Source: CAZMGV01 sp964565925
GTDB taxonomy: Bacteria > JAGRBM01 > JAHCIT01
DNA: 64,000 nt
Direction of reading: 5' to 3'
NCBI GenBank assembly: GCA_964565925.1
Contig: CAZMGV010000002.1
Location: 342,498-406,497 of the forward strand
Shown: positions 18,090-27,531 of the stretch, piece by piece
Position numbering within the stretch: position 1 is the first letter of the stretch
Layout of the letters: the number at the start of each line of letters is the position of its first letter
The notes under the pieces: generated by a model
Database searches by the model: none
What the model was told of the DNA's origin: nothing
What the model saw: only the letters and a program-made list of their open reading frames with translations
Position numbers and translations under genes: made by a program

Positions 18090-19847
18090 TCACAACGAGG
18101 CGAATTCCTTTTCCAGCTCCGCTTTTCTGATCTTTCCTGCGTCGTTCTTAGGAAGTTGTTTGATAAATTTGATTGCCCGGGGAAGCTTGAAGCCATAGAG
18201 CCCCTTCCCCTTGCAGTAGGCGATCACCTCGTCCACCGGCATTTCGTTTCCATCCACCGTCTGAATAAGCGCTCCCGGAACCTCGCCCAGGTCGGCATCG
18301 GCGACCTTCACGACTGCGACATCCATGATGTTGGGATGGGTCTTCATGACTTCTTCGATCTCGGGCGGGAAAATATTGACCCCCCCGGAGATGATCATGT
18401 CTTTGCTCCGGGAGGTGAGGTACAGGTAGCCATCCTCGTCGAAATATCCGAGGCATCCATCGTCGTACCAATAGACTCCATCGACCTCGATGAACGCCTT
18501 GTCCAATTCATCGGAATTTCCGTAATGCACCCGGTACATTCGGATATTGCGCACAAGGACATGCCCGACCTCGCCTGTCCTGCACCAGCGCTGCTTGTCC
18601 GGGTCATAGATCCGGCATTCCGACCCGGAGGGCCGGCCGACGCTCTTATAACGTTTTGGATTCGCCTCGTAATCCTCTGGCTTGAGAACCGTTATGATCG
18701 CCGCCTCGGAAGACCCGTAATACTCATGGAACACATTGCTCCTGGCTCCCTGTTTCCGGAAAAGGGCGTTGATGTCTTTTTTTACATAGTCAGGGCACGG
18801 CGCTGCGGCGCATAGAACGACCCGCATGCTGGAGAGATCATATTTTTCCTTGACCTCATCGGGAAGCTTCAGAACCCGCTCGAGCATCGTCGGGGCGACG
18901 AAGGTGTAGCTGACCTTTTCATTCTGAATCAGCCGCAGAAAATTCTCTGCATCGAACTTCTGCATCGCCACGATCGTGCTGCCAAACAGCAGCGGCAGTA
19001 CCGCGGTCTGAGGGCCCGCATGGTAGAGAGGACCCGGGATCATCGAGACGATTGTCCCCGGAATGGACCACAGTCCCAGACGGGCCAGACCGTTGATGAA
19101 TTCCGCCTGCAGCGCTTTCATGCTGCCCGGGTTCATCCCTTTCATGCGGGGGTTGGCTTTCCGGTTGGCGCCTCGTTCCGTCACGAACTTCGGCACGCCT
19201 GTGGAGCCCCCGCTGAACGGCATTTGCGGCAGTCCCAGACCTCCGGAGAGGCCCGGCGGGAGTTCCGGCTTCGCTTTCTGAATTACCGACTCAAGCGAAA
19301 AGTAATGATCCGGCAGATCGCCTGCGCCCGCACAGATGAACACCGGTGCGGAATCCAGTTTGGGCTCGATCTCCTTCATCAGTTCGAGAAAACCTGCCGA
19401 GAACACGAGGATCTTCGGCCGGCAGCTGCTGATACACTTGACCAGCTCGTCGGGCTTCAGATGCGTATTGAGCATCGGCATCTTGTAGCCCGAGAGCAGA
19501 CAGGCCAGCAGGGTGTCGAACCACGCCTGCTCATTGTGCAAGAGCACCGCCGCGTGCTCTCCAGGCCGGAGGCCTAACCCATGAAAGCCGCTTGCCAGCC
19601 GGAGGGTCCTGTCCGCCTGCTCCGAAAAAGAAACGCTTCCGGTATGAGTGACGACGGCTTTCCGGGGTCCAAGATTCCGCCACAATGCCGGAAGCAGGTG
19701 TCGCGGCATCCCGCCGTTCCTTCCCGCACCCGAAGCCGCCACCTGCACCGCGCTGCCAAGCAGGTTGACGTATCCAAGGGTAGATGGAGCCTTCTTCAAC
19801 ATGGCACGGACGTCCCGCTGCTTTAGAAGATCGGTGAGAGTGCTCAT
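18090..19847 (-). CDS. Acyl-CoA synthetase (ANL superfamily)
   Basis: 585 residues. It has the P-loop FSGGSTGVPKFV (a variant of the usual SSGTTGxPK), the A5 segment YYGSSEA, the A7/A8 motifs YDDGCLGYFDEDGYLYLTSR and GGVNIFPPEIEEV, and the catalytic Lys in DAGKIRKAELE. It activates a carboxylic acid with ATP and CoA, placing it at the entry of the downstream leftward operon. FadD/FadD17-like steroid-side-chain ligases are a plausible comparison, but specificity is unknown. Confidence 0.93.
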   Translation of the reverse strand: MSTLTDLLKQRDVRAMLKKAPSTLGYVNLLGSAVQVAASGAGRNGGMPRHLLPALWRNLGPRKAVVTHTGSVSFSEQADRTLRLASGFHGLGLRPGEHAAVLLHNEQAWFDTLLACLLSGYKMPMLNTHLKPDELVKCISSCRPKILVFSAGFLELMKEIEPKLDSAPVFICAGAGDLPDHYFSLESVIQKAKPELPPGLSGGLGLPQMPFSGGSTGVPKFVTERGANRKANPRMKGMNPGSMKALQAEFINGLARLGLWSIPGTIVSMIPGPLYHAGPQTAVLPLLFGSTIVAMQKFDAENFLRLIQNEKVSYTFVAPTMLERVLKLPDEVKEKYDLSSMRVVLCAAAPCPDYVKKDINALFRKQGARSNVFHEYYGSSEAAIITVLKPEDYEANPKRYKSVGRPSGSECRIYDPDKQRWCRTGEVGHVLVRNIRMYRVHYGNSDELDKAFIEVDGVYWYDDGCLGYFDEDGYLYLTSRSKDMIISGGVNIFPPEIEEVMKTHPNIMDVAVVKVADADLGEVPGALIQTVDGNEMPVDEVIAYCKGKGLYGFKLPRAIKFIKQLPKNDAGKIRKAELEKEFASL

Positions 19848-19867
19848 TATTGCCGCCTTGATTCCCT

Positions 19868-20305
19868 CTACCCGCCGCTGTGCATCAGAAGTGCGTCCAG
19901 GGAAAAACGTCCACCTCCGGCGAGGGCGGCCGCAATGGCGACCGCAAGGATCAGCATCGGGTACTCAAAAGGGCCCGCCTCGGGTTTGCCAAAGTGTTTG
20001 GCGTCCTCCAGATGCGCGAGCACAATTGCCACTGCCATGGTAATGGCGGCGGCCAGACCAGCCGGGCGCGTGAAAAGCCCCACGGCAATACAGAGACCGC
20101 CGACCAGTTCGGCAAGCATGGCACAGGTAGCCGCCAGCCTGGGCGCCGGAACCCGGAGAGACTCAAGCCAGGAGATGAAGCCCTTGATACCGCCACTGGC
20201 CTTGCGAAAACCGTGAGCGGCAAGTTGCACGCCCATCACCAGGCGCACCAGAGGCCATCCCCACTCCGACCAGGGAGAAAGAAATTCGAGCCGCATCAGA
20301 TCCAT
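19868..20305 (-). CDS. DoxX-family membrane protein
   Basis: 145 residues from the ATG behind GGGGGAGTCC. It has four hydrophobic helices with the family pattern WGWPLVRLVMGVQLAAHGFRK and LAELVGGLCIAVGLFTRPAG. DoxX proteins are small quinone- or thiol-linked membrane proteins of poorly defined role. It sits between the crotonase and the acyl-CoA synthetase on the same strand. A membrane redox role is inferred only from family membership. Confidence 0.85.
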   Translation of the reverse strand: MDLMRLEFLSPWSEWGWPLVRLVMGVQLAAHGFRKASGGIKGFISWLESLRVPAPRLAATCAMLAELVGGLCIAVGLFTRPAGLAAAITMAVAIVLAHLEDAKHFGKPEAGPFEYPMLILAVAIAAALAGGGRFSLDALLMHSGG

Positions 20306-20354
20306 CCGGACTCCCCCTTCATGGACTGGCACGAGGTGCGCCAGAGCAGGCTTC

Positions 20355-21254
20355 CTACTGCTTGGACTTCTTGAGACGACCCTCGGGTTTGCCGACCCTG
20401 GCCATTCCGTCGCCGAAGGGTTCGTCCCTTCTACGAAGGGTTTCCTTGATCCCCAGTTCCTTGAAACTGTGATTGGCTTCTCGCACTGCTTTCGCATGAT
20501 GCGCGCGGGCATCATTCTCTGCGGCGAGCCGCTGCAGGGTCTGTGCCCCCATCAGTTCCAGGGCTAAATTGGTTATGCGTTTGTTGGCAGCCAGCAGGTC
20601 CGTGTCAATGAGAGCCAGACGGTCGGCCAGGCCTTCGACCTCATCCTCCAGATCGCAGAGGGGGACTGCCTTCATGACCAGACCGATCTTCTCGGCATCC
20701 GCGCCGCTTACCAGGTCACCGGTCAATTGGAGCCGCTTGGCCCATTGTGGACCGCAGTGATAGACCCACAGGTTGTTGGGAAGCGCGCCGAACGATCTGG
20801 CCGCCGGGAATCCGAAGCGGGCGTCGTCGGCCGCAACCACCATGTCACAGGCCATCGCCAGGTCCGTCCCGCCAGCCAGACAGGCGCCGTGGACCTGGGC
20901 GATAGATGGTTTGTGCATCTCCCAGAGCGCGCGAATGCGCCTGTTGCCCCGCTCGATGAGCCAGGTGTCGTCATCATGGCTGCGGCCAGACCGGTAATTC
21001 GCGTTCCCTTTTCGTTCCCGGGCCGGCAGCCTGCCGACGTCGTAACCCGAGCAGAAAGAAGCGCCTTCGCCCTTCAGGATTACGCAATGCACGTCGACAT
21101 TATCGTCGGCTTCCCAAAGCGCCTCCTCAAGCTCTTCGAGCATCTTCGAGGTAATCGCGTTGTGGGTCTTCGGACGCGAGAGCGTAATGCGCGCACGGCC
21201 ATCTTCCACTTCGTAGCGTATGTCTTCGAAGTTCAACCGCCCGCCCTCGTTCAT
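20355..21254 (-). CDS. Enoyl-CoA hydratase (EchA-like, C-terminally extended)
   Basis: 299 residues. The crotonase core includes FCSGYDVG and VHGACLAGGTDLAMACD, plus an extra ~30-residue basic tail ending GKPEGRLKKSKQ. The acid position reads PAARSFGALPNNLWVYHCG, without the typical catalytic glutamates, so hydratase activity is doubtful. The length and layout recall mycobacterial EchA19-like proteins linked to steroid acyl-CoAs. It overlaps the amidohydrolase stop by 4 bp (ATGA), so the two genes are co-translated. Confidence 0.86.
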   Translation of the reverse strand: MNEGGRLNFEDIRYEVEDGRARITLSRPKTHNAITSKMLEELEEALWEADDNVDVHCVILKGEGASFCSGYDVGRLPARERKGNANYRSGRSHDDDTWLIERGNRRIRALWEMHKPSIAQVHGACLAGGTDLAMACDMVVAADDARFGFPAARSFGALPNNLWVYHCGPQWAKRLQLTGDLVSGADAEKIGLVMKAVPLCDLEDEVEGLADRLALIDTDLLAANKRITNLALELMGAQTLQRLAAENDARAHHAKAVREANHSFKELGIKETLRRRDEPFGDGMARVGKPEGRLKKSKQ

Positions 21255-22441
21255 AAAGGCCTGAGCTCGTTGAGTGCGGCTGCGTTGGAATAGAGAAACT
21301 TTCTCTGGTCATCGACGGGAACCGTTTTCAGCTCATCGTATATGTCCAGGGGCTTCTCCAAACCTTCCATGTGGGGCCAGTCGGAACCGAAGATCACGCG
21401 GTCGGGACCCATCATCGAGATGATATCGGCGATATCATCTTCCCAGAATGGATTGATCCAGACGTGCTTCCGGAAGAGTTCGCACGGATCTTCCTTGTAA
21501 TACTTCGGCAACCGTTGCTTTGAATGCCCGAGCTTGACGAAAAGATCGCGGAGAAACGCCGAACCGTTTTCCACCGAGCAGACCCGAAGATTCGGGAAAC
21601 GCTCGAACATTTTGTCAAAAGCCAGGGTCAGGAGCCAATCGTTGATCGCCCGCTCGGGGTTCAGGCTCGCTACGGTTGGCCTCTCGCCGCCGCCCAGCGC
21701 GTCCTTCATTGAGGAGCGTGCGTAGCCATTGGCCGTGTAGCCGCTGCTTCCCACGTGAGCCACCACCGTAATTCCCGCCTCGTTCACCCGTGCCCAGAAG
21801 GGATCGAACATTTCATCTCCTGGCGACCGGGAACCATCACGACGGGTGCGGACCGAGTGGGGCCGCATCACGATTACACGGGCGCCTTGCTTCAATGCCC
21901 AGTCGAGTTCGCGGCACGCCCAGTCTACATCGGCGAGAGAAATATAGGGGGCACAGAAGATTTTGTTTTTGTAAGCCAGTCCCCAGTCATCATCGAGCCA
22001 TCGGTTAAACCCCTCGCAGGTAGCGCATAGGGCATCCGTATCGTGTGAGAGTGCTTCCTCGTAGAGGATACCGGCGGTGGGGAAGAGCCACGTCGCCTCA
22101 AGTCCCTGCGCTTTTACACGTTCAACGCGTTTGTCACGGTCCATGTATTCGGGCGGCATCGGCTCGAGCGATTCGCGGATCAGGTCTCCGAATTTCTTGC
22201 CCCTGGGATTGCCGTGATAGTACTCCCGCAGGGCCCCGGGTTTGGAGATCGGGTTGAAGGTCGGGTTGCCCACGGCGAAACTGAGCTTGCCGGCAACAAC
22301 GTGGTATTTCCGGCCATTCTCCAGTTCGACCCATTGAACGCAACGGGGCTGCATGTGTTTGGGTACATGACGCGTGAACGCGTCATGGGCCTCGTAGTAG
22401 TGGTTATCTGCGTCGAAGATCGGACCGTTGTATTTTTCCAT
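21251..22441 (-). CDS. Amidohydrolase family 2 (metal-dependent TIM-barrel hydrolase/decarboxylase)
   Basis: 396 residues from the ATG behind GGGAGATG. The N-terminal metal motif DADNHYYE and the late FGSDWPHMEG, together with VAHVGSSG and WINPFWEDD, mark the amidohydrolase-2 group that includes ACMS-decarboxylase-like and many terpenoid or steroid cluster enzymes. It starts the leftward operon whose promoter region holds the perfect FadR-type operator. The reaction (C-C hydrolysis or decarboxylation) is not resolvable here. Confidence 0.9.
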   Translation of the reverse strand: MEKYNGPIFDADNHYYEAHDAFTRHVPKHMQPRCVQWVELENGRKYHVVAGKLSFAVGNPTFNPISKPGALREYYHGNPRGKKFGDLIRESLEPMPPEYMDRDKRVERVKAQGLEATWLFPTAGILYEEALSHDTDALCATCEGFNRWLDDDWGLAYKNKIFCAPYISLADVDWACRELDWALKQGARVIVMRPHSVRTRRDGSRSPGDEMFDPFWARVNEAGITVVAHVGSSGYTANGYARSSMKDALGGGERPTVASLNPERAINDWLLTLAFDKMFERFPNLRVCSVENGSAFLRDLFVKLGHSKQRLPKYYKEDPCELFRKHVWINPFWEDDIADIISMMGPDRVIFGSDWPHMEGLEKPLDIYDELKTVPVDDQRKFLYSNAAALNELRPL

Positions 22442-22537
22442 TTGTCGGCATCTCCCAGGCGGCATCCGACGCCGCACATTGTCGGCCTCGGGCGTATTCT
22501 CATAAGGCCTCCCGGCCCACGCCCTGCGCCAACAGGG

Positions 22538-22557
22538 ATAACTAGTATCATAGTTAT
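22538..22557. promoter_or_regulatory. Perfect 20-bp inverted repeat, FadR/GntR operator candidate
   Basis: ATAACTAGTATCATAGTTAT has perfect 7-bp arms around GTATCA. It lies upstream of the amidohydrolase operon. A near-identical site overlaps the promoter of the acyl-CoA synthetase at 23477, with the GntR/FadR gene between the two sites. Confidence 0.75.
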
Positions 22558-22582
22558 GAGATGAGAGCAACCAATATTTTTC

Positions 22583-23317
22583 TCAACGGTCAGGCCCAAC
22601 CCACTCGACGGGTTCTTTCATCCGATCCGGCACAGCGCGTTCCATATAGCGTCTCGCCGCATCCAAGTGGGCAAAAGTCGCTTGCCGGGCCGCGTCGGGA
22701 TCTCCACGCTCGATCGCTACGACGACCTTTTCAAAGTCACGAACTGCGCCATGGGCCCACTTCGAATCAAGCTTGATCGCCTTGAGCTCCGAAATCCTGT
22801 GCAGCGCATTGACAAACAAACCCAGGACCATATTGCCTGAGGCAGAGGCAACTAGCGCCTGAAACCGCCTGTGCTCGTGAAGCACGAAGTCTGGGTCGTC
22901 CGCATGAGCGGCCATGTCGGCGAGACTCTGCCGGAGCAGCTCAATGTCCTGGTGATCCGCATTTTCTGCCGCTTCGGCTGCCAGAACGGGATAAATCGCA
23001 CTTCGCGCCCTGAGAACCGCGTCGTAAGGAGCGCCCGCGAACTGAAGCTGGAGCGAGAGCGCACTGGCAAGATGCTCGGTCCCCGGCACGCTCACCACCG
23101 GTCCGCCGCCCGGACCGGCCTTGATGCGGAGCGCCCCCTGGAGTTCCAGGAATCGCAGTGCCTCGCGCACGGTCGCACGGGCGACGCCGAGTTCCTCCAC
23201 CATCTGATGTTCCGAAGGCAGCTTGGTTCCCGGGCGCATCTCTCCGCGGCTGATCTCCCCGGCGATCTTGCGAGCTATCTGGACGGCGACACGTTCGCCT
23301 GTGGCATTCTCAGTCAT
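22583..23317 (-). CDS. GntR-family regulator, FadR subfamily (FCD domain)
   Basis: 244 residues. The N-terminal winged helix-turn-helix is clear (GTKLPSEHQMVEELGVARATVREALRFLELQGAL). The all-helical FCD ligand domain follows (RSAIYPVLAAEAAENAD, DFVLHEHRRFQALV, IERGDPDAARQATFAHLDAARRYM), with the metal-site His and Asp residues of this class. FCD regulators usually bind acyl-CoAs or organic acids and dimerise on short palindromes. The twin inverted repeats flanking this gene are its likely targets and give simple local control of the cluster. Confidence 0.92.
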   Translation of the reverse strand: MTENATGERVAVQIARKIAGEISRGEMRPGTKLPSEHQMVEELGVARATVREALRFLELQGALRIKAGPGGGPVVSVPGTEHLASALSLQLQFAGAPYDAVLRARSAIYPVLAAEAAENADHQDIELLRQSLADMAAHADDPDFVLHEHRRFQALVASASGNMVLGLFVNALHRISELKAIKLDSKWAHGAVRDFEKVVVAIERGDPDAARQATFAHLDAARRYMERAVPDRMKEPVEWVGPDR

Positions 23318-23383
23318 AAAAAATCACCTCGCGAATTCTGCAGCATCCTTACCCGACGCCAACCGCGCTTGATAATAGATTCC

Positions 23384-23414
23384 TTGACAGCTTTATAACT
23401 AGTATCATAGTATT
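23384..23414 (+). promoter_or_regulatory. Sigma-70-like promoter overlapped by FadR-type operator
   Basis: A consensus -35 TTGACA at 23384-23389 is followed after 18 bp by TAGTAT. The operator copy ATAACTAGTATCATAGTATT occupies 23395-23414, so a bound repressor would cover the -10 region of the acyl-CoA synthetase promoter. Confidence 0.65.
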
Positions 23415-23476
23415 GGCGCGATCTCAAGGGTGACCTCGACCCAATAGGCCCCTTCAAACGCGTATCAGGAGAGGCC

Positions 23477-25018
23477 ATGAACCCAGAAATCCACGCCAAG
23501 AAAAATCCGGGCAAGCCCGCCTACATCATGACCGGTAGCGGCCGGGTCGTAACCTACGGCGAGCTGGCCGAACGCTCCAATCAGGGAGCCAACCTGTTTC
23601 ACTCGCTGGGTCTCAAGCACGGCGATCACATCGCCCTCTGCATGGAAAACAATCCGGAGTTCCTCATCGTGGCCTGGGCTGCCCAGCGCGCCGGCCTCTA
23701 CTACACGCCGATCAGCTCGCGCCTTACGCCCAAAGAAGTCGAGTACATTATCGAGGATTGCGGCGCCAAGGTTTTCGTCACCTCCGAGGCCAAGACCAAG
23801 ATCGCCGAGCCGCTGGCGAACCGGTGCCCCAAGCTGGTCGCCCGGTACATGGTCGGGCGGCCGATTCAGGGGTACCAGTCCTGGCAAGATGCAGTCTCGG
23901 CCCAACCCGCCACCCCGCCCGTGCAAGAGCTAGAGGGCAACTCTATGCTCTATTCCTCGGGAACGACAGGGCACCCAAAGGGCGTAAAGCTCCCCCTTCC
24001 CGACAAACCGATCACGGCTCCCACGGGAATCATGAAAATCGTCGGAGGGGTCTATCGGGTCAACGAGGAGACCGTGTTCCTCTCGCCGGCTCCACTCTAC
24101 CACGGTGCACCGTTCGGCTTCACCATGGCAGCGCTGCGCCTTGGCGCCACGGTTCTGGTCATGGAGCATTTTGATGCACTCGAGTCGTTAAAGATCATCG
24201 AGAAATACCGGGTGACGCACAGCCAGTGGGTCCCGACGATGTTTATCCGCATGCTGAAACTCCCCAAGGAGCAGCGCGACGCCGTCGACGTCTCCAGCAT
24301 GAAAGTTGCCATCCACGCCGCGGCGCCCTGTCCGATTGAGGTCAAGGAGGCGATGATCAACTGGTGGGGTCCGATCATCTATGAATATTACGGTGGCAGC
24401 GAAGGGAACGGCCTCTGCGTCATCAATTCGGAAGAGTGGCTGGCTCACAAAGGGTCCGTGGGGCGCCCGATCAACGCCAAGCTGAGAATATTGGATGACA
24501 ATTTCAATGAAGTTCCCGCCGGTCAGGAAGGCACGATCTACTTCGAGAGTCCCGCGAAATTCCGGTACCACAATGACCCTGAGAAGACGGCCGGTTCCCG
24601 CAGCCCCCAGGGGTACAGCACCATCGGCGACGTGGGGTACGTCGACCAGGAAGGATGGCTCTACCTCACCGACCGCAAGGCCCACATGATCATTTCGGGC
24701 GGGGTGAACATCTACCCCCAGGAGACCGAAAACGCTCTCATCCTCCATCCCAAAGTGTCGGATGCCGCTGTGATCGGCGTGCCCAACGAGGAATTCGGTG
24801 AGGAAGTTAAAGCCGTAGTGCAGCTTGAGGACATGAGCGAGGCCGGGCCGGAACTGGCCCGGGAACTCATCGCTTTCTGCCGCGAACGCATCGCTGATGT
24901 GAAATGCCCGCGCACCGTGGACTTCGAGGCCGAGCTCCCGAGACACCCCACAGGCAAGCTCTACAAGCGCCTGCTGAAGGATCGCTACTGGGGCGACAGG
25001 AAAAGCCGGATCGTGTGA
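23477..25018 (+). CDS. Acyl-CoA synthetase (ANL superfamily)
   Basis: 513 residues starting behind AGGAGAGGCC. Motifs are YSSGTTGHPKGVKLP, YYGGSEGNG, the TIGDVGYVDQEGWLYLTDR segment, GGVNIYPQE, and the catalytic Lys in HPTGKLYKR. It thioesterifies a carboxylic acid with CoA and probably supplies the first activated intermediate. Its promoter carries the FadR-type operator, so expression is likely released when substrate or its CoA ester accumulates. The SDR gene follows 70 bp downstream. Confidence 0.94.
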   Translation: MNPEIHAKKNPGKPAYIMTGSGRVVTYGELAERSNQGANLFHSLGLKHGDHIALCMENNPEFLIVAWAAQRAGLYYTPISSRLTPKEVEYIIEDCGAKVFVTSEAKTKIAEPLANRCPKLVARYMVGRPIQGYQSWQDAVSAQPATPPVQELEGNSMLYSSGTTGHPKGVKLPLPDKPITAPTGIMKIVGGVYRVNEETVFLSPAPLYHGAPFGFTMAALRLGATVLVMEHFDALESLKIIEKYRVTHSQWVPTMFIRMLKLPKEQRDAVDVSSMKVAIHAAAPCPIEVKEAMINWWGPIIYEYYGGSEGNGLCVINSEEWLAHKGSVGRPINAKLRILDDNFNEVPAGQEGTIYFESPAKFRYHNDPEKTAGSRSPQGYSTIGDVGYVDQEGWLYLTDRKAHMIISGGVNIYPQETENALILHPKVSDAAVIGVPNEEFGEEVKAVVQLEDMSEAGPELARELIAFCRERIADVKCPRTVDFEAELPRHPTGKLYKRLLKDRYWGDRKSRIV

Positions 25019-25091
25019 ACATACGCCTGTATGGAGGCGATCACCATACCCGGAGTAAATACCCTACTATGCAAACTGCAAAGAGAGAGTG

Positions 25092-25862
25092 ATGGAGATA
25101 CCTGGAAAGATTGCAATTGTATCCGGCGGGGCATCCGGTATCGGACGAGGTACTTGCGAAGAACTCGTCGCCAAAGGCGCAAAAGTGATGATCTTCGATC
25201 TGAATGAAGATGCCTGCAGGGAGGCCATCGCCTCGCTTGGTGCGGATAATTCGGCCTATGCAATTGTGGATGTGTCGGACGAAGAGGCCGTGGTCGCCGG
25301 TGTAAAGAAGACCGTCGATCTGTTCGGAACCGTTCATATCTGCGTGAATTGCGCGGGTGTTCCTTTCGCCGCCAAGACGGCGGACGACAAGGGAAACGTC
25401 TTCCCGCTGAATACCTGGAAAAAGGTTATCGACGTGAACCTGACCGGGACGTTTAACGTCCTGAAGCACTCAGCTTCCAGAATGATCAAAAACGAAGGTA
25501 TTGGTGCGGACCTGGAACGCGGCGTCATCGTCAACATCTCTTCAGCAGCCGCCTATGAGGGCCAGGCCGGGCAGGCGGCCTATTCGGCATCGAAAGCGGG
25601 CATCGTCGGCATGACGCTTCCTATCGCACGGGATCTTGCCCGTTATGGAATCCGGGTAAATTCGATCGCACCCGGGTTATTCAATACGCCGATGCTGAAA
25701 GGGATGCCGGAGAAAGTGATGGAAGCGCTGAAGCAGATTCCCCTGTTCCCCAAACGCCTTGGTAATCCGCGTGAAATCGGGATGCTCGTCTGCCAGATCG
25801 TCGAAAACAGTATGTTTAATGCGGAAGTCATCAAGCTCGATGCCGGAGCCCGGATGACGTGA
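25092..25862 (+). CDS. SDR, 17-beta-HSD10 / 3-hydroxyacyl-CoA dehydrogenase type
   Basis: 256 residues from the ATG right after AAAGAGAGAGTG. It has SGGASGIGRG for NAD, NCAG, and the catalytic Ser...Tyr-x3-Lys in ISSAAAYEGQAGQAAYSASKAG. The region DDKGNVFPLNTWKKVIDVNLTGTF matches the insertion of HSD10-type enzymes, which oxidise 2-methyl-3-hydroxyacyl-CoAs and steroids. It is the last catabolic gene before the recombinase remnants and marks the edge of the native cluster. Confidence 0.93.
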   Translation: MEIPGKIAIVSGGASGIGRGTCEELVAKGAKVMIFDLNEDACREAIASLGADNSAYAIVDVSDEEAVVAGVKKTVDLFGTVHICVNCAGVPFAAKTADDKGNVFPLNTWKKVIDVNLTGTFNVLKHSASRMIKNEGIGADLERGVIVNISSAAAYEGQAGQAAYSASKAGIVGMTLPIARDLARYGIRVNSIAPGLFNTPMLKGMPEKVMEALKQIPLFPKRLGNPREIGMLVCQIVENSMFNAEVIKLDAGARMT

Positions 25863-25884
25863 TGGTGCGCGGCGACACGCAACC

Positions 25885-26742
25885 CCTGTGCGTAGCTGCA
25901 CTCTCGGGATTGTGTGGGCCGCACACCCTGCCAGAAACAGCTTCGCCGCAAGAACCATCCGGAACAGTACCGAAAGAACAACCTGCCGTATTTGGGCCTA
26001 TTCACCTGTGCCAAGTGCGGCTGCTCGATCACTGGCGAGATCAAAAAAGGGAAGTTCGTCTATTACCGCTGCTCCAACGGCAAGAAGAACTGTCAGCGGG
26101 AATGCGTCCGTCAGGAAGAACTCGAATCGCAGCTTCGGGAACTGGCGGGCGCAGTCGAGATACACGACGAGGACGCAAACTGGCTGACCAGATGCCTGGA
26201 CCTTGTGACCAGCGAAGAAGACAGTTCGCGCCGGACGATGGTGAAAATCTTCAGAAGTCGTGTGACACCCTTAAGTCACGGCTCGACCGGCTTTATACCG
26301 ATCATGCGTCTGGAAAGATCGACGAGGCGTATTTCAGTGAAAAGTGGAACGAGTGGAAACTTCAATTGAACCGCGCCGAAGCTGATCGGGCCAGGGCTGT
26401 GAGCCCCGTTTTCCACGATAGGGAGGCTTCACGCGAAAAACGCTATCGAACTCGCCAAGCGGGCGAAATCACTGTTCGAAAGGGAGATGGGCCGTACCGG
26501 GCACGTTTGGTCTCCGGACTACTATCGAACCCGACTATGAATGGCGCAACCGTCGGTAAGGACTACCGGTTTCCGTTCTGGATGTGGGCGAATAATGGGG
26601 GAAAAGAAGATTGGCGGAGAGTACGGGACGAAGTACAAACTCGGCTGTTTAAGATGGCGACCGCCGCCTAATCATCAAATTTGGTCTTGTATCAGCAATT
26701 TACGGTTGGTCTACGCTGAAGGATCGTCTTGCTGATTTTGAA
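25885..26742 (+). pseudogene. Decayed large serine recombinase (zinc-ribbon and coiled-coil remnants)
   Basis: No intact frame covers this stretch, but fragments of one recombinase are spread over different frames. A zinc ribbon YLGLFTCAKCGCSITGEIKKG with a second CxxxxxC appears in one frame (about 25975-26100). The coiled-coil segment LDRLYTDHASGKIDEAYF appears in another (about 26280-26400), and AIELAKRAKSLFERE follows in a third. At least two frameshifts are needed, and the catalytic N-terminal domain is absent. It follows the SDR stop directly, so an element once integrated or was truncated here. The ribbon differs from that of the intact recombinase at 62130, so this is a separate lineage. 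Confidence 0.8.
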
Positions 26743-26842
26743 TTGGCGGGCCGCGGGGGACGCCTATCGAACCCAATATCTGGATCCGCTGTTCGTTCCG
26801 GGGGAGCAGGAACAGCTGATTATCGAGCTGCTCGGGTCATAA
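26743..26842 (+). pseudogene. Recombinase 3'-end fragment (copy 1 of 3)
   Basis: In frame it reads WRAAGDAYRTQYLDPLFVPG, then EQEQLIIELLGS and a stop. This is almost the last 35 residues of the intact recombinase (WRAAGDAYRMKYLDPLFVPG, then EHEKLIAELLVA). The downstream 315-bp flank of the other copies is not present here. Confidence 0.85.
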
Positions 26843-26849
26843 ATCGCAA

Positions 26850-27371
26850 TCAGTCTTCTGCGAGCAGCTCCTTCATGAATTTCTCGGTCTTTTCGTATTG
26901 GCTGTCACCTTCAATGATGTGGCGGAGCCTCCCTGCTTTATCGATGAGATAAACGCTTGGCCAATATCGGTTGTCGTAGTGGTCCCAGTTTACAGAAGAA
27001 TTGTCCACAAGTACGGGGTATTCGATTTCATTTCTGCGCAAATAGCCGCGCAGGTTCACCAGATCCTTTTCTTGCTCGGTTTCCGGTGTATGGATTGCAA
27101 TGATTTCGAGCCCGTTCGGCCCGTACATGGAGTGCCATTTCTTCATGTGGGGCATGACATTCTCACAATTCCAGCAACCGAAGGTCCAGAATTCCACAAG
27201 TACGACTTTACCCCGCATATTCGACAACTTTTTGGGCATTGAATTAAGCCAGATATCGCCGACAAGTTCCGGCGCGGGCCGCCCAGTGATTTGGCTCTCC
27301 GAAATAGATTGGGTCCGTGACATAAATATCAGGGCCGTAGCCAAACCAAGTCCAGCGATCCATATCCGCAT
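26850..27371 (-). CDS. TlpA/redoxin-like thioredoxin-fold protein, membrane-anchored
   Basis: 173 residues starting behind GAGGTGAAC. An N-terminal signal-anchor (IWIAGLGLATALIF) precedes a thioredoxin fold of the AhpC-TSA/TlpA class. The redox centre CWNC lies in LVEFWTFGCWNCENVMPHM, and the cis-Pro loop is near YWPSVYLID. It would act in the periplasm on disulfides. It ends 8 bp from the recombinase fragment. No partner gene is visible, so its substrate is open. Confidence 0.9.
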   Translation of the reverse strand: MRIWIAGLGLATALIFMSRTQSISESQITGRPAPELVGDIWLNSMPKKLSNMRGKVVLVEFWTFGCWNCENVMPHMKKWHSMYGPNGLEIIAIHTPETEQEKDLVNLRGYLRRNEIEYPVLVDNSSVNWDHYDNRYWPSVYLIDKAGRLRHIIEGDSQYEKTEKFMKELLAED

Positions 27372-27531
27372 GAGTTCACCTCGTGGAACAATAGAGATTA
27401 CCCATCAGTCGGCTACGCAATGAAACCGTTACAGGTAAATCACCGGAGCATGGTGACACCGGCGACTCCGTTCGTTCAGAATGAATTCGCTTATGTGACG
27501 GCGGTTGAGAAATAGTTAATGGGGGATTCTC

